The notes under the pieces are model-generated. The model worked only from the letters and a program-made list of their open reading frames with translations, made no database searches and was not told the origin of the DNA. Shown here in pieces: positions 21,970-34,800 of a stretch of 64,000 bases of DNA. Position numbers and translations under genes: made by a program. Source of the stretch: Strongylocentrotus droebachiensis (taxonomy: Eukaryota > Echinodermata > Echinoidea > Camarodonta > Strongylocentrotidae); NCBI GenBank assembly GCA_035222895.1, contig JAVYIG010007846.1, positions 1 to 64,000 on the forward strand, read 5' to 3'. The number at the start of each line of letters is the position of its first letter. The stretch's first letter is position 1.

Positions 21970-22430
21970 ACAAATTATGATTCTTAAAGAGTACGGCCTT
22001 GTTCACACATGAGATGGTCAACAGTCTGAAAGAAAACCACCTTGGCAAAAATATTAAGACAAGTATGGTGTGCTTCAGGTTTCTGTGTAATATAACACAC
22101 AGACACAGCTACTTTTTTTTTTCATCCCCTTTTTAATGTACTTATTTCACTTCATCTACATGTATGAATTAGGCTTGAGGGTGCAGATAAATGTTTGTAT
22201 CTTGAATGAGTAAGGCCTTGTCCACACAGGACACAATAAAGACAAGCATGGTGTGCTTTACGTTTCTGTGTAATCTAACACACAGATTAGTGAGGATGCT
22301 TAGGGGCTTTCGTTGCTTGCAGTAATTTTTTTCATCCCCCTTTTTCAATTTATTTATTTCACGTCATATACATGTATGAAGGAGGCTTGAGTTTGCAGGT
22401 AAATGGTTGTTTCTTGTGTTGAGGGCGTCA
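21970..22430 (+). repeat. Direct duplication in the Dicer 3' flank (likely 3' UTR)
   Basis: Two diverged copies of about 215 bases follow the stop codon: GGCCTTGTTCACACA/GGCCTTGTCCACACA, then ATGGTGTGCTT, TTTCTGTGTAAT, TTTCATCCCC and TACATGTATGAA recur in the same order from about 21995 and 22212. The second copy has a short insertion. Confidence 0.8.
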
Positions 22431-23208
22431 AAATTTATATGGATAATGTGGCAACTAACTTGTTGGAATGACCCATAGTAAGGAAAGCATGCACTGTATT
22501 TGCAGGAAAGTAATTGAATTCATTGACAATGAAATAATTCTGTGAAGCGTATTGATACGTTTTCTGTAACTGGAAAGGCACTTATACAACAAAAAAGTCA
22601 TTATGATTAATATAAATATTTTTATTGACATACTTGGCTAATTTCCATTATGGTTTAATCTTCACTGCCAACTCAATCAGCAATAACTGCAATATTCTTT
22701 CTTTTGCTATAATGTTTTCTATTATTCTTTAGAGCAGACTTGTGAATGAGATTGTGATTTCTGCCCTGAAGTAATTATTCAACTGGAGCAGTAATAGTAT
22801 TATGCAAACTCCTTAGAAATTGATTACGATAGGATAGAATAGTCAATTTCATTAGCCACTGAAAAAATAAAATTATTCTTGTGTTAAAAAGAAGGAACAG
22901 GGTTATAGGCTATAAGATTATTATTTTGTGTAAACAAAATAAACCCCCTCCTCTCCCCCCCCCCCAAAAAAAAAGGATATTTATTAAAAAGAGGACATAA
23001 GATGAATTGTTATAGGATATAGGATCAATAGAATAAAATAAACCCCAAATAAGAATTGAATGGATTTTACAAAATGTGTCATTTTGTTGCTAACTGGCAA
23101 GTCCTGTATGTTTTCTAGGGATGAACAGGATTTTCATTCAGAGATTTGCACAATGCATATACCGGTATTCAAATGTCATTGACTGAAGTTGAAGTATTGT
23201 GAAATGCA
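22431..23208. other. Spacer or long Dicer 3' UTR
   Basis: AT-rich with a C10/A8 run near 22955; no gene seen. A polyadenylation site cannot be fixed from sequence alone. Confidence 0.4.
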
Positions 23209-23772
23209 TTAACCCTAATAAGGCCGGGGGGGGGGGGGGGCCATTATGGCCCCCCCCCCCCTCCACGATTTTTCTGATTGTTCGAGAACGCATATGGATG
23301 GCGCCTCGCCGCTCGCTGACTTTTTTCTTTAGAGTCTTGCGCATCTTTAAGTTAAAAAGTTAAGTTAAAAAAACAATGAAATACATAAGAAATTATCAAA
23401 ACAAGAGATAACATAAGGAATAAGCTGGCTCTTCCAATTTTTTTTGTCGTATTATTGTTCCAAATGGTCTAATGAATATATGTAGTGAAAAAGAATGCTT
23501 AAATATGAATAATATAGGATTTATGGGTAAAAATGTGATTTAATGACGTTATTTGCATAAATTACCATAAATATGCAAATTAGGGATTTTTTTCAAAAAA
23601 TTGAAATTATCATATTGTTCTATACACTTCACTTGACACGCGTGCAAATTTTCGCGGAGATCGGCCGTTTTACGGCCGAGATCTTAGGGGGGGGGCCATA
23701 ATGGCCCCCCCCCCCCCCCCCCCCCCCCCGGCCGTAGTAAAACTTCAAATAGCCTGGCCTTATTAGGGTTAA
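23209..23772. mobile_element. TTAA-flanked MITE with CCCTAATAAGGCC ends (piggyBac-like)
   Basis: TTAA occurs at both ends; the terminal inverted repeats are CCCTAATAAGGCC and its exact inverse. G-run/C-run subterminal arms (GGCCATTATGGCC) are inverted too. There is no coding capacity. TTAA targets and CCC/GGG ends are piggyBac features, so this is probably a non-autonomous derivative. The interior matches 50358-51149 in inverted orientation. Confidence 0.8.
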
Positions 23773-26700
23773 GGCATTAAATTACAAGTATTTTGCAATT
23801 CTATGGACCTCATGGTACTATCTGGAATTTGTAAAGAGGACCAGAACAAAAGCTAAATAAAGTTTCAAGAAAAGCTCTCATGTACGGTCACATGCATGCC
23901 AGTACCGGTATACAATTTACATGAATATGTTTGTAATAATGTCAACTGGAGACTGCTGAACTTTCATTACTCCAAAGTAGAGTTTAAATGAAATGAACAA
24001 TGATTTGAAGACTATTCTGATAATGCAGCTGGAAATAGTGTGTGTGTTTATGAATCACATATAGCCATTATTGATAGATTTGAAGTTAATATGTTTTTGA
24101 CATCCATAATCTTTTTAATAGAGGTTTATCCCTAAAGATCATGTTTTTAGACTGTTCAGCATTCTTTACAAAGATATTATGAGCGGCTATGAATCATGTA
24201 CTGGAAGATGAAATTAAATGTGAAAATGTATGTTTCGTAAAGCTGGAAAATATATGCTTAGATAAGATCGGTGAGGGCTGAATTACATTGAAGTAGATAT
24301 AAATTCACAGTTCTTTAAGATTTAAAGCATCTAGTGAATTTTTCACACTGAAGTATTTCAAACACATGTTCATTATGTATTCCATGGTGAAATACAGTAC
24401 AAGAATGACTGGAAAAATAACCTTCATGCATGGTGTATTTCAGTTATAGACTGCCCATTTATAATCTATGCATTTATACATATTTAAGATGGAGATGTAT
24501 ATGTTGTCATAAAAATATGCCTCCCTACAAAAATGCCTCAGGTACTAATTTAGTTCTGCCTTACTCAAGTAATCATGTGGCTAGACAGTTTTCTTTGATT
24601 CTTATTCAATGGGATGAACTGTCTGTTTAAAATAAATCCTTAGTTGACTTTAATTGCGTTTTGAGACAAACTGGCTGAAACTTTACATTTAAACCATTCT
24701 ACCTGTCAAAGTGTATTATTTTCAGTGCATCAATACAGTCTTATATTATATGACACATTGCAAGTTTAGATAGTGCCAGTCAAGTTCTGAGAGCAAATTA
24801 ATGGCATCTGTTTTTCACAAGAAAGTTTCTTTGATGCTTGTAGAACCTCCTTACTATCAAATACTGATCTTTGAAGTTGAAAATGTGTTTACATTTATTC
24901 GTGAATTGATTATATCATGCTTGCACTATTCATCAAATCATGTAGATTGAATTTCAACATTTTCATCTTTGCAATTTGGCGGTATATCAATGATATTTGA
25001 GAAATATACATGTACCCGGTAGTCAATATGTTGACTTAACTTATGCCTGTAGCAAGAAACATATTGGATTATGATCTAGGTATGAATTGTATTTTGATTG
25101 AGAATGACTCGTAAGACAGTGAATTGATATTATAATTGTGGAAGAAAAAAGCCAGCTAAATATTTGTGTGTACTTATTGTCTTCATACTTATGCAAGAAA
25201 GTGTCAAACAATTTAAAAAGGGCAACTCTTCCATTATTCTACCTCTACTTCTATTTCAGACTTTATTAAAAAAAAACTTTTCTGTGTGTCGTCGATATCA
25301 CAAGCCTTGTGATACATGTGACTGTAATGAATTGTCTGTTATATGCTAAGCCACATACCATGGTAGATACATGTATTGTGTGAAATATACTTAGAAGAAT
25401 CTCCTAAAGGTGGTGGTTAGTGAATATATATTATATGCAGAGAGTGAGCAAGGGATTAAACTTCATCATTTTTAACACAAAGTTATTGCTTTCTGGCACT
25501 CGGGAGCTGATACGATCTGGCTATCAAGATAGGTAATTAGATTTGTGCAATATGAAATAACAAAAATAACAGTAATTTGATACATTGACTGTTTTGTCTT
25601 AGCAAAAGAATTGCAACAATGTATTTTCAACAATCTGTTATAAAATCTTGCAATACTTAATGCAAATAACCAGGTAAAGGTTTCTATTCAACTTTCTTTT
25701 TCTTTCATGATTTGTTTTACCTCGTTATTTTTTTTTACCTCTCATTATTCGAAAGAAATCTATGATTAATGAATAAATCAAATAATAAGAATTCCATATT
25801 ATAAAAAGGTCCTTGCAGCAACTGCAATGAAATCTGCACATCACAGTCCCAAAAGTTATGAAATTTGATAAAGTCTTGTATTGACAGTCTTTTAATAAAA
25901 TATATTGACATCCCTTTAGTATTTATGTTGAATTACAAAATTGGATTGTATTAAATTCTCCTTTTACTTCAAAGAAGGATTGAGAAGACCAGGATTTCAT
26001 CATCATGTATGTAAACCAATCTTTTGCATATTTTAAGTACATTATGCACTTTCTAATTTGTTGTTTGTACTGCATATAACAGGAATGATATATTGATGAT
26101 GGTTTATCCTACTGTGTGCCTGTCTAACACTGCCTCTTTTAGCATGTCACCCGTATATATCAAATTGTGTGTGGAATTCTGTACACTTTTTAATTTTCTA
26201 TATACATATATTTGACTTGAAATTAATTCTTTTCTTTTGAAAATGAAATAAAAGCAGGACTGCTTTAAAACTTCATTCCAGTGTACTTCTAATGTTCGAT
26301 GCATTCATATGTTTGTAGGTTCTTCTGTTTTTGTTTAAAGGTATGTGTCAATTGTCTTTGGTTTACTCCTGATATAACGTTAACAAAAAAGCAGGCTGCC
26401 AAAACATGTATTTGATATATGCTGAATGGAGTATTTTGAAAGTAAATCCCTGTTATTCAAAGAAAGAAGAAAAACATTCGTTTTGAAGTAAGATTTTGGT
26501 TATGAGTGTGTACAAATTTCAAGTATATTTCTATCATGCTAGAGAGATTATTTACATACAATACAAAATGTCACAAAATGTCACAAATTTGTTAATCTAA
26601 AAGCATTGTCATAAATATGAGATGCAGGTTTATGGTAACCTGTAATTTTGTTTGCTTGCAGAATGAATTTGGCAGAAATTGTTATTGAAAAAAATATGAC

Positions 26701-28835
26701 AAAACTACATATTTTATCAAGTGGACCCGGTATTATCTCATTCTGTTGGTTGAAAAAGAACATTAAATTAGGAGGAGGAAACAATTCTTGCCTACAAAAT
26801 AATTTGGGTTTTAAAATGAAAATTTGTGCTACATGTACATCGATCCTATGCTTCAAATCATAATTTTGTTCCTTTTTTTTTCATTTTCCACTTAAGTTAC
26901 AACTTGCAAATATCATTTACAAGTCAGTATTATTTCTCCAGTTTTTGTAGATCCATGGTGCAACATGGACTGAATTAAATATGATAATGATTTAATAAAT
27001 ATTGCAAATATTTGTAATAGCACCTCCACATTATCTCCTACTGACATAAGGAATAGCAATATTTGATTTCACATACTTATGTCAAGTTATGGGTATTTCC
27101 AAAGTGCCAGGTGATAAAGTATATAATTCATCTAATGATTACTTGTATTAACATTTTCATTTCTGATTATATTTCTGTCACAGCAGAATGTTGGTTGCAT
27201 GAATGATGGTATGCGTTGCTTTGTTTGGCAAGCCTCAGACAAGCATGCATGTTAAAGAGTCTAGAGTAACCATTTGTTTATACTACACTTCTGCTAGTTA
27301 ATTGCAGTGTTATTTACATTCATGAAAAGTGTTGTTTTGTGAAAATCTAAATCGTACATTCTACTTCATGTTTTAGGAAAGGTATTATAAAGTATATCAA
27401 TGGTGCAGTTTTTGCAAGAAATGTAAGAATAAATTGGTGCTCCAAAATTGTATGTACATCCATCCTGCTTGATACATTGTTTATTTTTTGTGCTGTTTTT
27501 CATGTCTTCAAATTTTTACCAGGATTGGTATTTTGGGGGGTATGTTGAATCCATTTAGGTCAGCTTTGTTTTAATTTTCTCTTTTATTTCATAATGCAGA
27601 CTTGCAGAGAGATGGTAAAGAATATCTTACAAAAAGTACAGATAAATCAAATTTTCAAATGAATGCTATATATTGGAAACAAAATGAAAATTATTTATTG
27701 AAAATGAGTCCTTCGATTTGTAAAATACTGAAACACAGGAAAATGAGAGAGGCATACAAATAATAGCTCAATAAACCCAAAGGATTGACCAAAAAAAGGA
27801 AGTTTCATTGAAGTTGAGATTGATCAGATCAAAACTTGCATTTCTCATGTGAGCATCTCTCCACTTGATTTGTGTAAACAACAACAATAATTTTTTCTCT
27901 CCATTTTCTTCAAATGAAATGTGTTTTTATTATTTGTTTTGTTATTTTGTTATTTTTTTGTTGGGGGGGGGGGCCTCTCTTCGCTTGTCCCCCTCTCTAA
28001 AAATGAATTAATGTCTCAACCATCAATTAAAGACCTAGGATGTTTTCATAATTCTCGGTAGAAAGCAAATGGGGAGTTTTCACAAGGGATATCATAAGCG
28101 TTGCGTTGTCTCATTTTGGGGCTTTAGGTGAAAACAACTTATATCAGTTGATTTGATTGATTGAAGTTATTTCCATATTTCACAAATAAATTTGAACAAG
28201 TAATTATACAAACAAACAATACATTCAAACACGAAATACAATTGAATGAATGAATTGAAGACTAAGTACAATAAAATATTACATGATCAACAATTTGTTT
28301 GTAATTAACATAACGTGAAATATAGGGGAACCAAAAAGAAGCAATATGCTTGTATAAAAAAAAAAGGGACGTCCATTCCTTTTTGAGCCTTTCAAAGCTT
28401 CCTGTCATTGATTGATTAATTGTTTGAATTATTCTTTATGCATTCACTCATTTCTAAATTTCTTCCTTTCTTTCTTGATCTATTGAATCATTCATCCATC
28501 TATCCATTCATTCAGTCATTCGTGTTTTATTTCAATTTTGTTTCAGCTGTTTGCTGAAAGGTTGCCTAATTACATCAGAACATGCTGACAATTAGCTTAA
28601 ACTTTAAAGAGCTGCATAGAATAATTTATTTGTTACAGACAGAATAGCTATTATAAAAATTGCCTTTCTTTGGGGGGGGGGGGGGGGGTGTTTCTGGCAT
28701 TCTTCATTTGATCATAATAAGACTATTATGCTGAACCCGCGGGCTCGTTGAGTGCATTTTTTCATTTAAATATGAGAAATCAAAGACACCATACAACGTA
28801 TATCTTGTTCTTTTGGAAAAAGAAAAGCTCCAAGC
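23773..28835. other. Long spacer between Dicer and UTP25
   Basis: About 5 kb of AT-rich sequence with no convincing gene; open frames here are short and of no recognisable family. G-runs lie near 27964 and 28672. The UTP25 promoter must be within the last few hundred bases, but no motif is compelling. Confidence 0.5.
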
Positions 28836-31800
28836 ATGGCCCGACCGAAAAGGAAATTTCGAGGAAGTGGGACTGGTGGGAAGAAAAAGAGAAGAAAAAT
28901 AAGCTTAGAGAAAATGAGCAAGATGAACAAAGAACGTATTGAACGAGAAAAAAACAGGTGAGTAAAGTTTTGGTCAACGACGCGAGTAGGTCGCATGCGA
29001 TTTTTTTTCTATATTACAGTCCCACCGCCTGCGTTTGGTGTCGGGTCGAACTTTCTCTATTTTTACGCATGTACGTACGCCAATGAATAACTAATTTGAC
29101 TGGGACTGGACTGTATGTAATCTTCAGCAATAGTGTACAAGTACAACAAGCTTATCTGAAATGAAAATTAGTACTTATTCTGAACTCTAGTCCAAGCATG
29201 CATTATGAATATGACCTCGGCCCCGTTCCTTTCATACTTGTTATGATAATCAATTTTGATTGATTTGTGCAACATGCAACTGTCAACTTTTTACGATTTA
29301 AAAAAAATTAAAAATTAAACAGTAGTGTCTGATGGCGCACCGATGTTGTGTGCTAAAATTCTTCCCATAGAGATTGCACGCATCCCTATGCAGTCTACGT
29401 GCGCTGCGCGACCATGCAAAAAAAGTCAAGTTTTTTTTTCAATTCGAGATTCAAACCTTTATCTGTTGTGATCCTAAAGGTGATACTCAATAAATGAGGT
29501 GTCATATGAAAGAGCAGGTTAATTCCAATATTTCCAAAGGGGCATAGCCCCCGAAATTCTAAACATATCGTGGTCAAAACAGCAATTTAAACATTGTGTC
29601 CTGGCTAACTTTGAGGTTTGCCACTTTTGAGATATGACGCCCCGATCGATAAGTAGTCCCAGTCCTAAGGAACAATTCTATGCGCTCATATTTTCGCTAG
29701 CCCCCAGGGATCACAACTGATTACAGTTTACATTGTGTCCTGGCTAACTTTGAGGTTTGCCACTTTTGAGATATGACGCCCCGATCGATAAGTAGTCCCA
29801 GTCCTAAGGAACAATTCTATGCGCTCATATTTTCGCTAGCCCCCAGGGATCACAACTGATTACAGTTTAAAAATACCCTTCCCGCTATTTGATGGATCAG
29901 CTAATTAAGGGGCGTGCGCTCCGCTCAGTCCAAACCATGGTTACATCGCGTAACATCTCCGCGTACGAACGAAACCCGAAATGAAAGTATGGTTAGCAAT
30001 TCGCGCAATAAACCCGGAAGTGTAGTCACTTCCTTTTTTTTTAGCGCGAACGGCTATCCATACTAGTCAATGGCAGGCATCGCGGAGACAAGGTGGCTCA
30101 AGCTGCAAGTCGTGCATTGGCTTAGCAGCATGGGTACGATATGCATACGCTTGCATATCGCGCGATACAGCTGTTTGGCTAAATTTAGCAAAACAACATC
30201 ACTCTGCGTGGACGTCTTTTTCGTCGATTTTGACCAAAATGATATGAATATACCAGCGTTTTGGAGGGGCTGTATCTTTTGATAGAAACATCGGTGAAGC
30301 TTCAAATTTGAAATGTATTATTCTGATTACATTTTTTATTCAAATATCAAACAAAAATGGTGTAAAACGATCCCAAATTGAAAATTGAAAAATCGTTCAG
30401 ACACCCTAACAGTAGGGAAAAACTGATTCCGCGATGATTTTCTTAAGGCTTTTTAATTTGATTTTGTACAGAGACTTTCACGTCAGGAGCGATAAATCCT
30501 CAGGAAGACGGACACCCCATAAAAGAAGACGGTTAACTGGGGGTGTTTTATTATGCGTAATCCATGAAATCCACAAAGCGCTGAAGAAGAAAAATCGTCC
30601 AAAAAATGGGGACAAAAATTAATTTTTAGGGCTTATTTTGACCGCGTATACAAGGATATCCTTGTTTATGCAGGCAATCCTCATTCTCGGACCAGCGCCC
30701 CTACTGATAAAAGGGATGTTAACCCTGAAAGCCTCTAGTGTAAATTCCTTTACTCAGTCGATAAGTATTTAATTTAAATCGCATCTCCTCACATATATAA
30801 TTCAAATTATTTCAGGAAATATTCATAAGTGTGGATAGCTAACAGTAACATTCTCTCGTCAAATTTCTAAGACACCTAACACTCTGACAATTTTTTATAC
30901 TTGAGGGAGCACGAGTCATTTTTGTGAAAGGGTTCAAAATGATACTTGATTTTAAGCCTTCACTTGAAATCTTCAGAGATGCCAAGTTCAAAGATCAGCT
31001 ATGCGTGACATTTTCATGACTCGGTGCGTGAGAGCGTTTTCAGACCCTCGAAAGGTGTGACGTCACGCATAATGCGTGAAACTTGGTAGCTCTGAATCCT
31101 GAAGATCAATATAACCTTCAAAGGTGGTATAGAAGAAAACTTGGTTCAAATGTCTAATTTTGTGACTCTCTTTCTGTATCAATTTTATTCAGACATGCAA
31201 ATAAAGGGGCAACAAAGGAATACAAGACTGCAGGGCCATCAGTGACATTGCAAGAGGTACACTAAATAATAATTATACCTGTTCTGTGTGAATGTAGAAT
31301 CATCGTTATGGTCCTAAGAGTCATGACTGATCATTTGTGGCCCAGTAGACAATGGTTGATGAAACACCCCCCATCGATAAGAAAGATATTTGAATGAATA
31401 ATACGGCTATGCTTTTTGGTGCAAAATTAGATGTATGTTTATAATGATATTAATAAAGATTTTGAAATATAATCTAGCACAGCTTCTTTGAAAAAGCCAT
31501 AACTTTATGAGATTAAACAAAGAGGGGTCATTGGAGATATTCTTAGATGATTGTTTTGTGAAAATTCAATGTACTGAAACTTTTTTCAGTGAGTGATCGA
31601 TATGCAGGAAATATCACAATTCCCATTTTCCATTTAGTTAACAATCATTATTGAATTTTAAATTGAGATTTTGATTCTATTGAGGGAAGAACTTTCTATG
31701 GTGTCTTCAAACACTCAAATGCATAAGATTTGTTCATTATCCCTGACACATAGACACATAAAACCCTAAATAAATCTCCTCTTGTGCAGGAAGGGTCTTC

Positions 31801-34800
31801 TTCTGATGAGGAAGATCAGCAGTTGATGACTCCTTATCAAGAGCTGCTTGCCAATTTGGGTGCCGACGGAGCAGGGGACGACGATCTATCAGGTACTTAT
31901 AAATCACTGTTCTTGCCCTCTTAGAGTTGTATGTGGGAAGTCTGCCAATATTTTATCCTTACTTTTTTTTCTCTTTCTTTCTTAAAGTTGTATGCGTTAT
32001 CTTTTAGATCCCTTGTTGACCATACATTGCGAGACAAACGCATGTCACTAGCAATATTATTTTCGATACTATATCCGCAGTGAGTAATATAATAGCGTTA
32101 TCTTTTTTATTCATATTTAAAAGATGGTATATGTGCACACTTTGAAATTCAATCTCTAATGAGTTATTAATTGGCCAGTTTAAAAATGAACAAGAATTTG
32201 ACCTAAAATAATGACTCCATAGAGGGGACCCGAGGGATGATGATGATGTTATCCTACCGTAAGCTTATTTATCCATGTATCCATTGACATTGAAAGTTAA
32301 TGGCATTCAATTTACCATGGTTACCATGACCATCCTTTCTTTGTTATTTATATTTTAGATGAGGAGGATTTGGATGATAGTGAAGATGGAGAAGAAGTAG
32401 CCGGTGATAGCAACGATGATGATGGTGATGACAGTGACATTGATGAGGAAGATGATGAAGAAGAAAATAGTGGAGTAGAAACAGAAGAGCACAAACTATT
32501 ATCAAATGGAGAGGAAGAGGAGGACAGCAATGAAGAAGAGGAAGAAGATGAGGAGGAAAAAGAAGAAGAGGGGAGTGAGGAGGAAAAGGAAGAGGAGGAG
32601 GAGGATCTTGGATCAGAAAGTGAATCAGATGGCGCTGATGATGAACATGAGGAAAGCCAGTCACAAGTAAACAAAGGTATAGCATTCAATGCTTGTGCCA
32701 CTATTAACATTGATTAATGATGCATTAATTGTTTGAGATTTTGTCTCGTTTTATCATTTAAGTTTTTTTTGGCCACCATTCCCGACAACACTAAACATCT
32801 ACTGCAGTCTAGATTTCAATTGGACATTGTGATAATTTTGTTTCCTAATTTGAACAAATGTGTGAAACATAAAGGACAATCCAAATTTTGCGTTAAGTTG
32901 AATTTGGTGAAAAACGGAAAATCAGACAAGCAGGTTGGAAGAGTTTTGAAAGAAATAAAACAAATTTGAAATAAGTAATGAAATTTTGAGATCACTGAAT
33001 CTAGGTGAATCTTTAAGTCGCATGAACAATTTGCAAATGTAATACATTTGCAAATTGTTCATGCGACTTTGATGTGATTTGGGACAGCTTAGCATTAGTT
33101 GTGCACTAAGATATCATGAATTTCCATTTTTCTTCGGAGTTTGACTGGCAGATTTATTGTAGAATTTAAAAGTAGTGATTCATTTAATTGGGATGTCTGC
33201 ATGAGTACTCCCATACATATATCTAACTGGAATTGAAATTGTAGTTGTTGATTTTCCTATCCATTTTTGTTTAATGTGCAGATCCATTTTTCAAAAGGGT
33301 CAACTATGAACTAAGTGAGGACTTCATCAACAAGTTGAGTAAAGGGAGGCCCAGTCACAAATTTGAAGAAAAGGTATGAAATAAAGGCGCACCATATACC
33401 ATCATCATGATGACTAATTATACATGTTATTCTTTGTTCAGATGATTCCCTGTAAACTTCTCTTTTTCAAATTACTCTTTGCAAATAAAGAACATGGAAT
33501 ATGTGTTAGAAGAAATTTTTTTGTACAATTATTATTAATTTCTCTTTAGTCTGATAAATATATTTAAGGCTAGGAGAGTCCTCAGGTTTATTACCTAATT
33601 TGCCCACTGCCAACTACACTTGTAAAACAAACATTTATCTAACCCTGCCTTAAAAGTATAAGATCAACAATCGGATATTACATCATTTTATCATGCCATG
33701 GTTGTTTGATGTAGACTTTTAAAGTCACTGAGTAGTCGGCTCTCATGGGGAATTCGACACCGTTCGGGTGCTTACCCAATAACAGGTGTTGTCAATCACC
33801 AGGGTTAGCCTTGAGTTTTATGACCATTGGACCTTATGTAATGCTTTGATTTGCCGAAGACTCTCGAGCTCTCCCAGAGATTGGGGGTAATTCTTGACTG
33901 GACTATGGGTTTGCTGTGTGCAAAATTGTACCCCCATCAATGGTATTTCCACCAAGTCTGGTGTCAGCGAATTATGGCCTTCTGCACATGGAAACTGGCG
34001 ATCCACTCCCTTTAAGTGACATCTTTGTTAATACAAGTGTAAGTCTGTGTAAATTTATATTTCAGTGTTTTCTTAACTTAACTTTATTGTTGAAAGTGTA
34101 CTTGATGTGTTTTTTTTTTATTGCGTTTTTAAAAATCTTCTAGTGGTCATGCTTGGGAAAACTCTCCTGTTCTTGTTACGACGATGTCTCACAAGGGGAT
34201 TTGAAGGTGTGCAGAGAAACAGACTTCAAGTCTCTACATGTAAGTCATTCATTGCCTCTCCAGAGCAGTGCCGCAGGGTTGAATCCATTGGTATTTTAAT
34301 AAAACATGAGTTATGTGAAAAATACATCAAAATGCATAGATGAGGACATTTTATGCGAGAGAACAATAACTGTAAAGAAAGGGATTTGATAAATGGATAT
34401 GCATGCTAGTGCACTTGTATATTTATTTTGCATTTGAAGATGTGTTCAGTTTTGGGTTTCTGAATTGATATAGATGTGTACCATTGTACTGGATTAATCA
34501 ACAAGATTTAATATTTTAATCTCGTAATGTACGTATTGCTGTTCAATATTGATGTCATTTCATTTCCCATTATATCTTTGACTATCTTAGGTCCCCAAAC
34601 GAGTGTCTAGCTCTTGGAAAGAGGCTAACAAGGATTACATAGACGCAGGCTCAGAGGCAAATCTATCTCGTCTTCAACAAGAGCTGTTCTCCATCATGAA
34701 CTCTTCCAAGGTACACTTCAACCTTTGCTTGGCCACCATTTAAAAAATAATGATAATACTACGTATGGTGGCTTCTTACAAAGCGTTTATGTCTGTCAAG

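Noticed and set aside
23209-23216. Interstitial telomere repeat (TTAACCCTAA)
   Set aside because: A single unit only, and it is explained as a TTAA target plus inverted-repeat end.
28140-28320. LINE 3' tail
   Set aside because: GAAGTTATTTCCATATTTC resembles a T-rich stretch at 43635, but there is no coding part or clear boundary.
30070-30282. Possible small protein in UTP25 intron 1
   Set aside because: No recognisable motif, and it lies in repeat-like sequence next to an exact duplication.
32344-32710. Long minus-strand frames (Ser- or Leu/His-rich) opposite the UTP25 acidic exon
   Set aside because: They are shadows of GAA/GAT codons; the plus strand is in phase with homologous exons.
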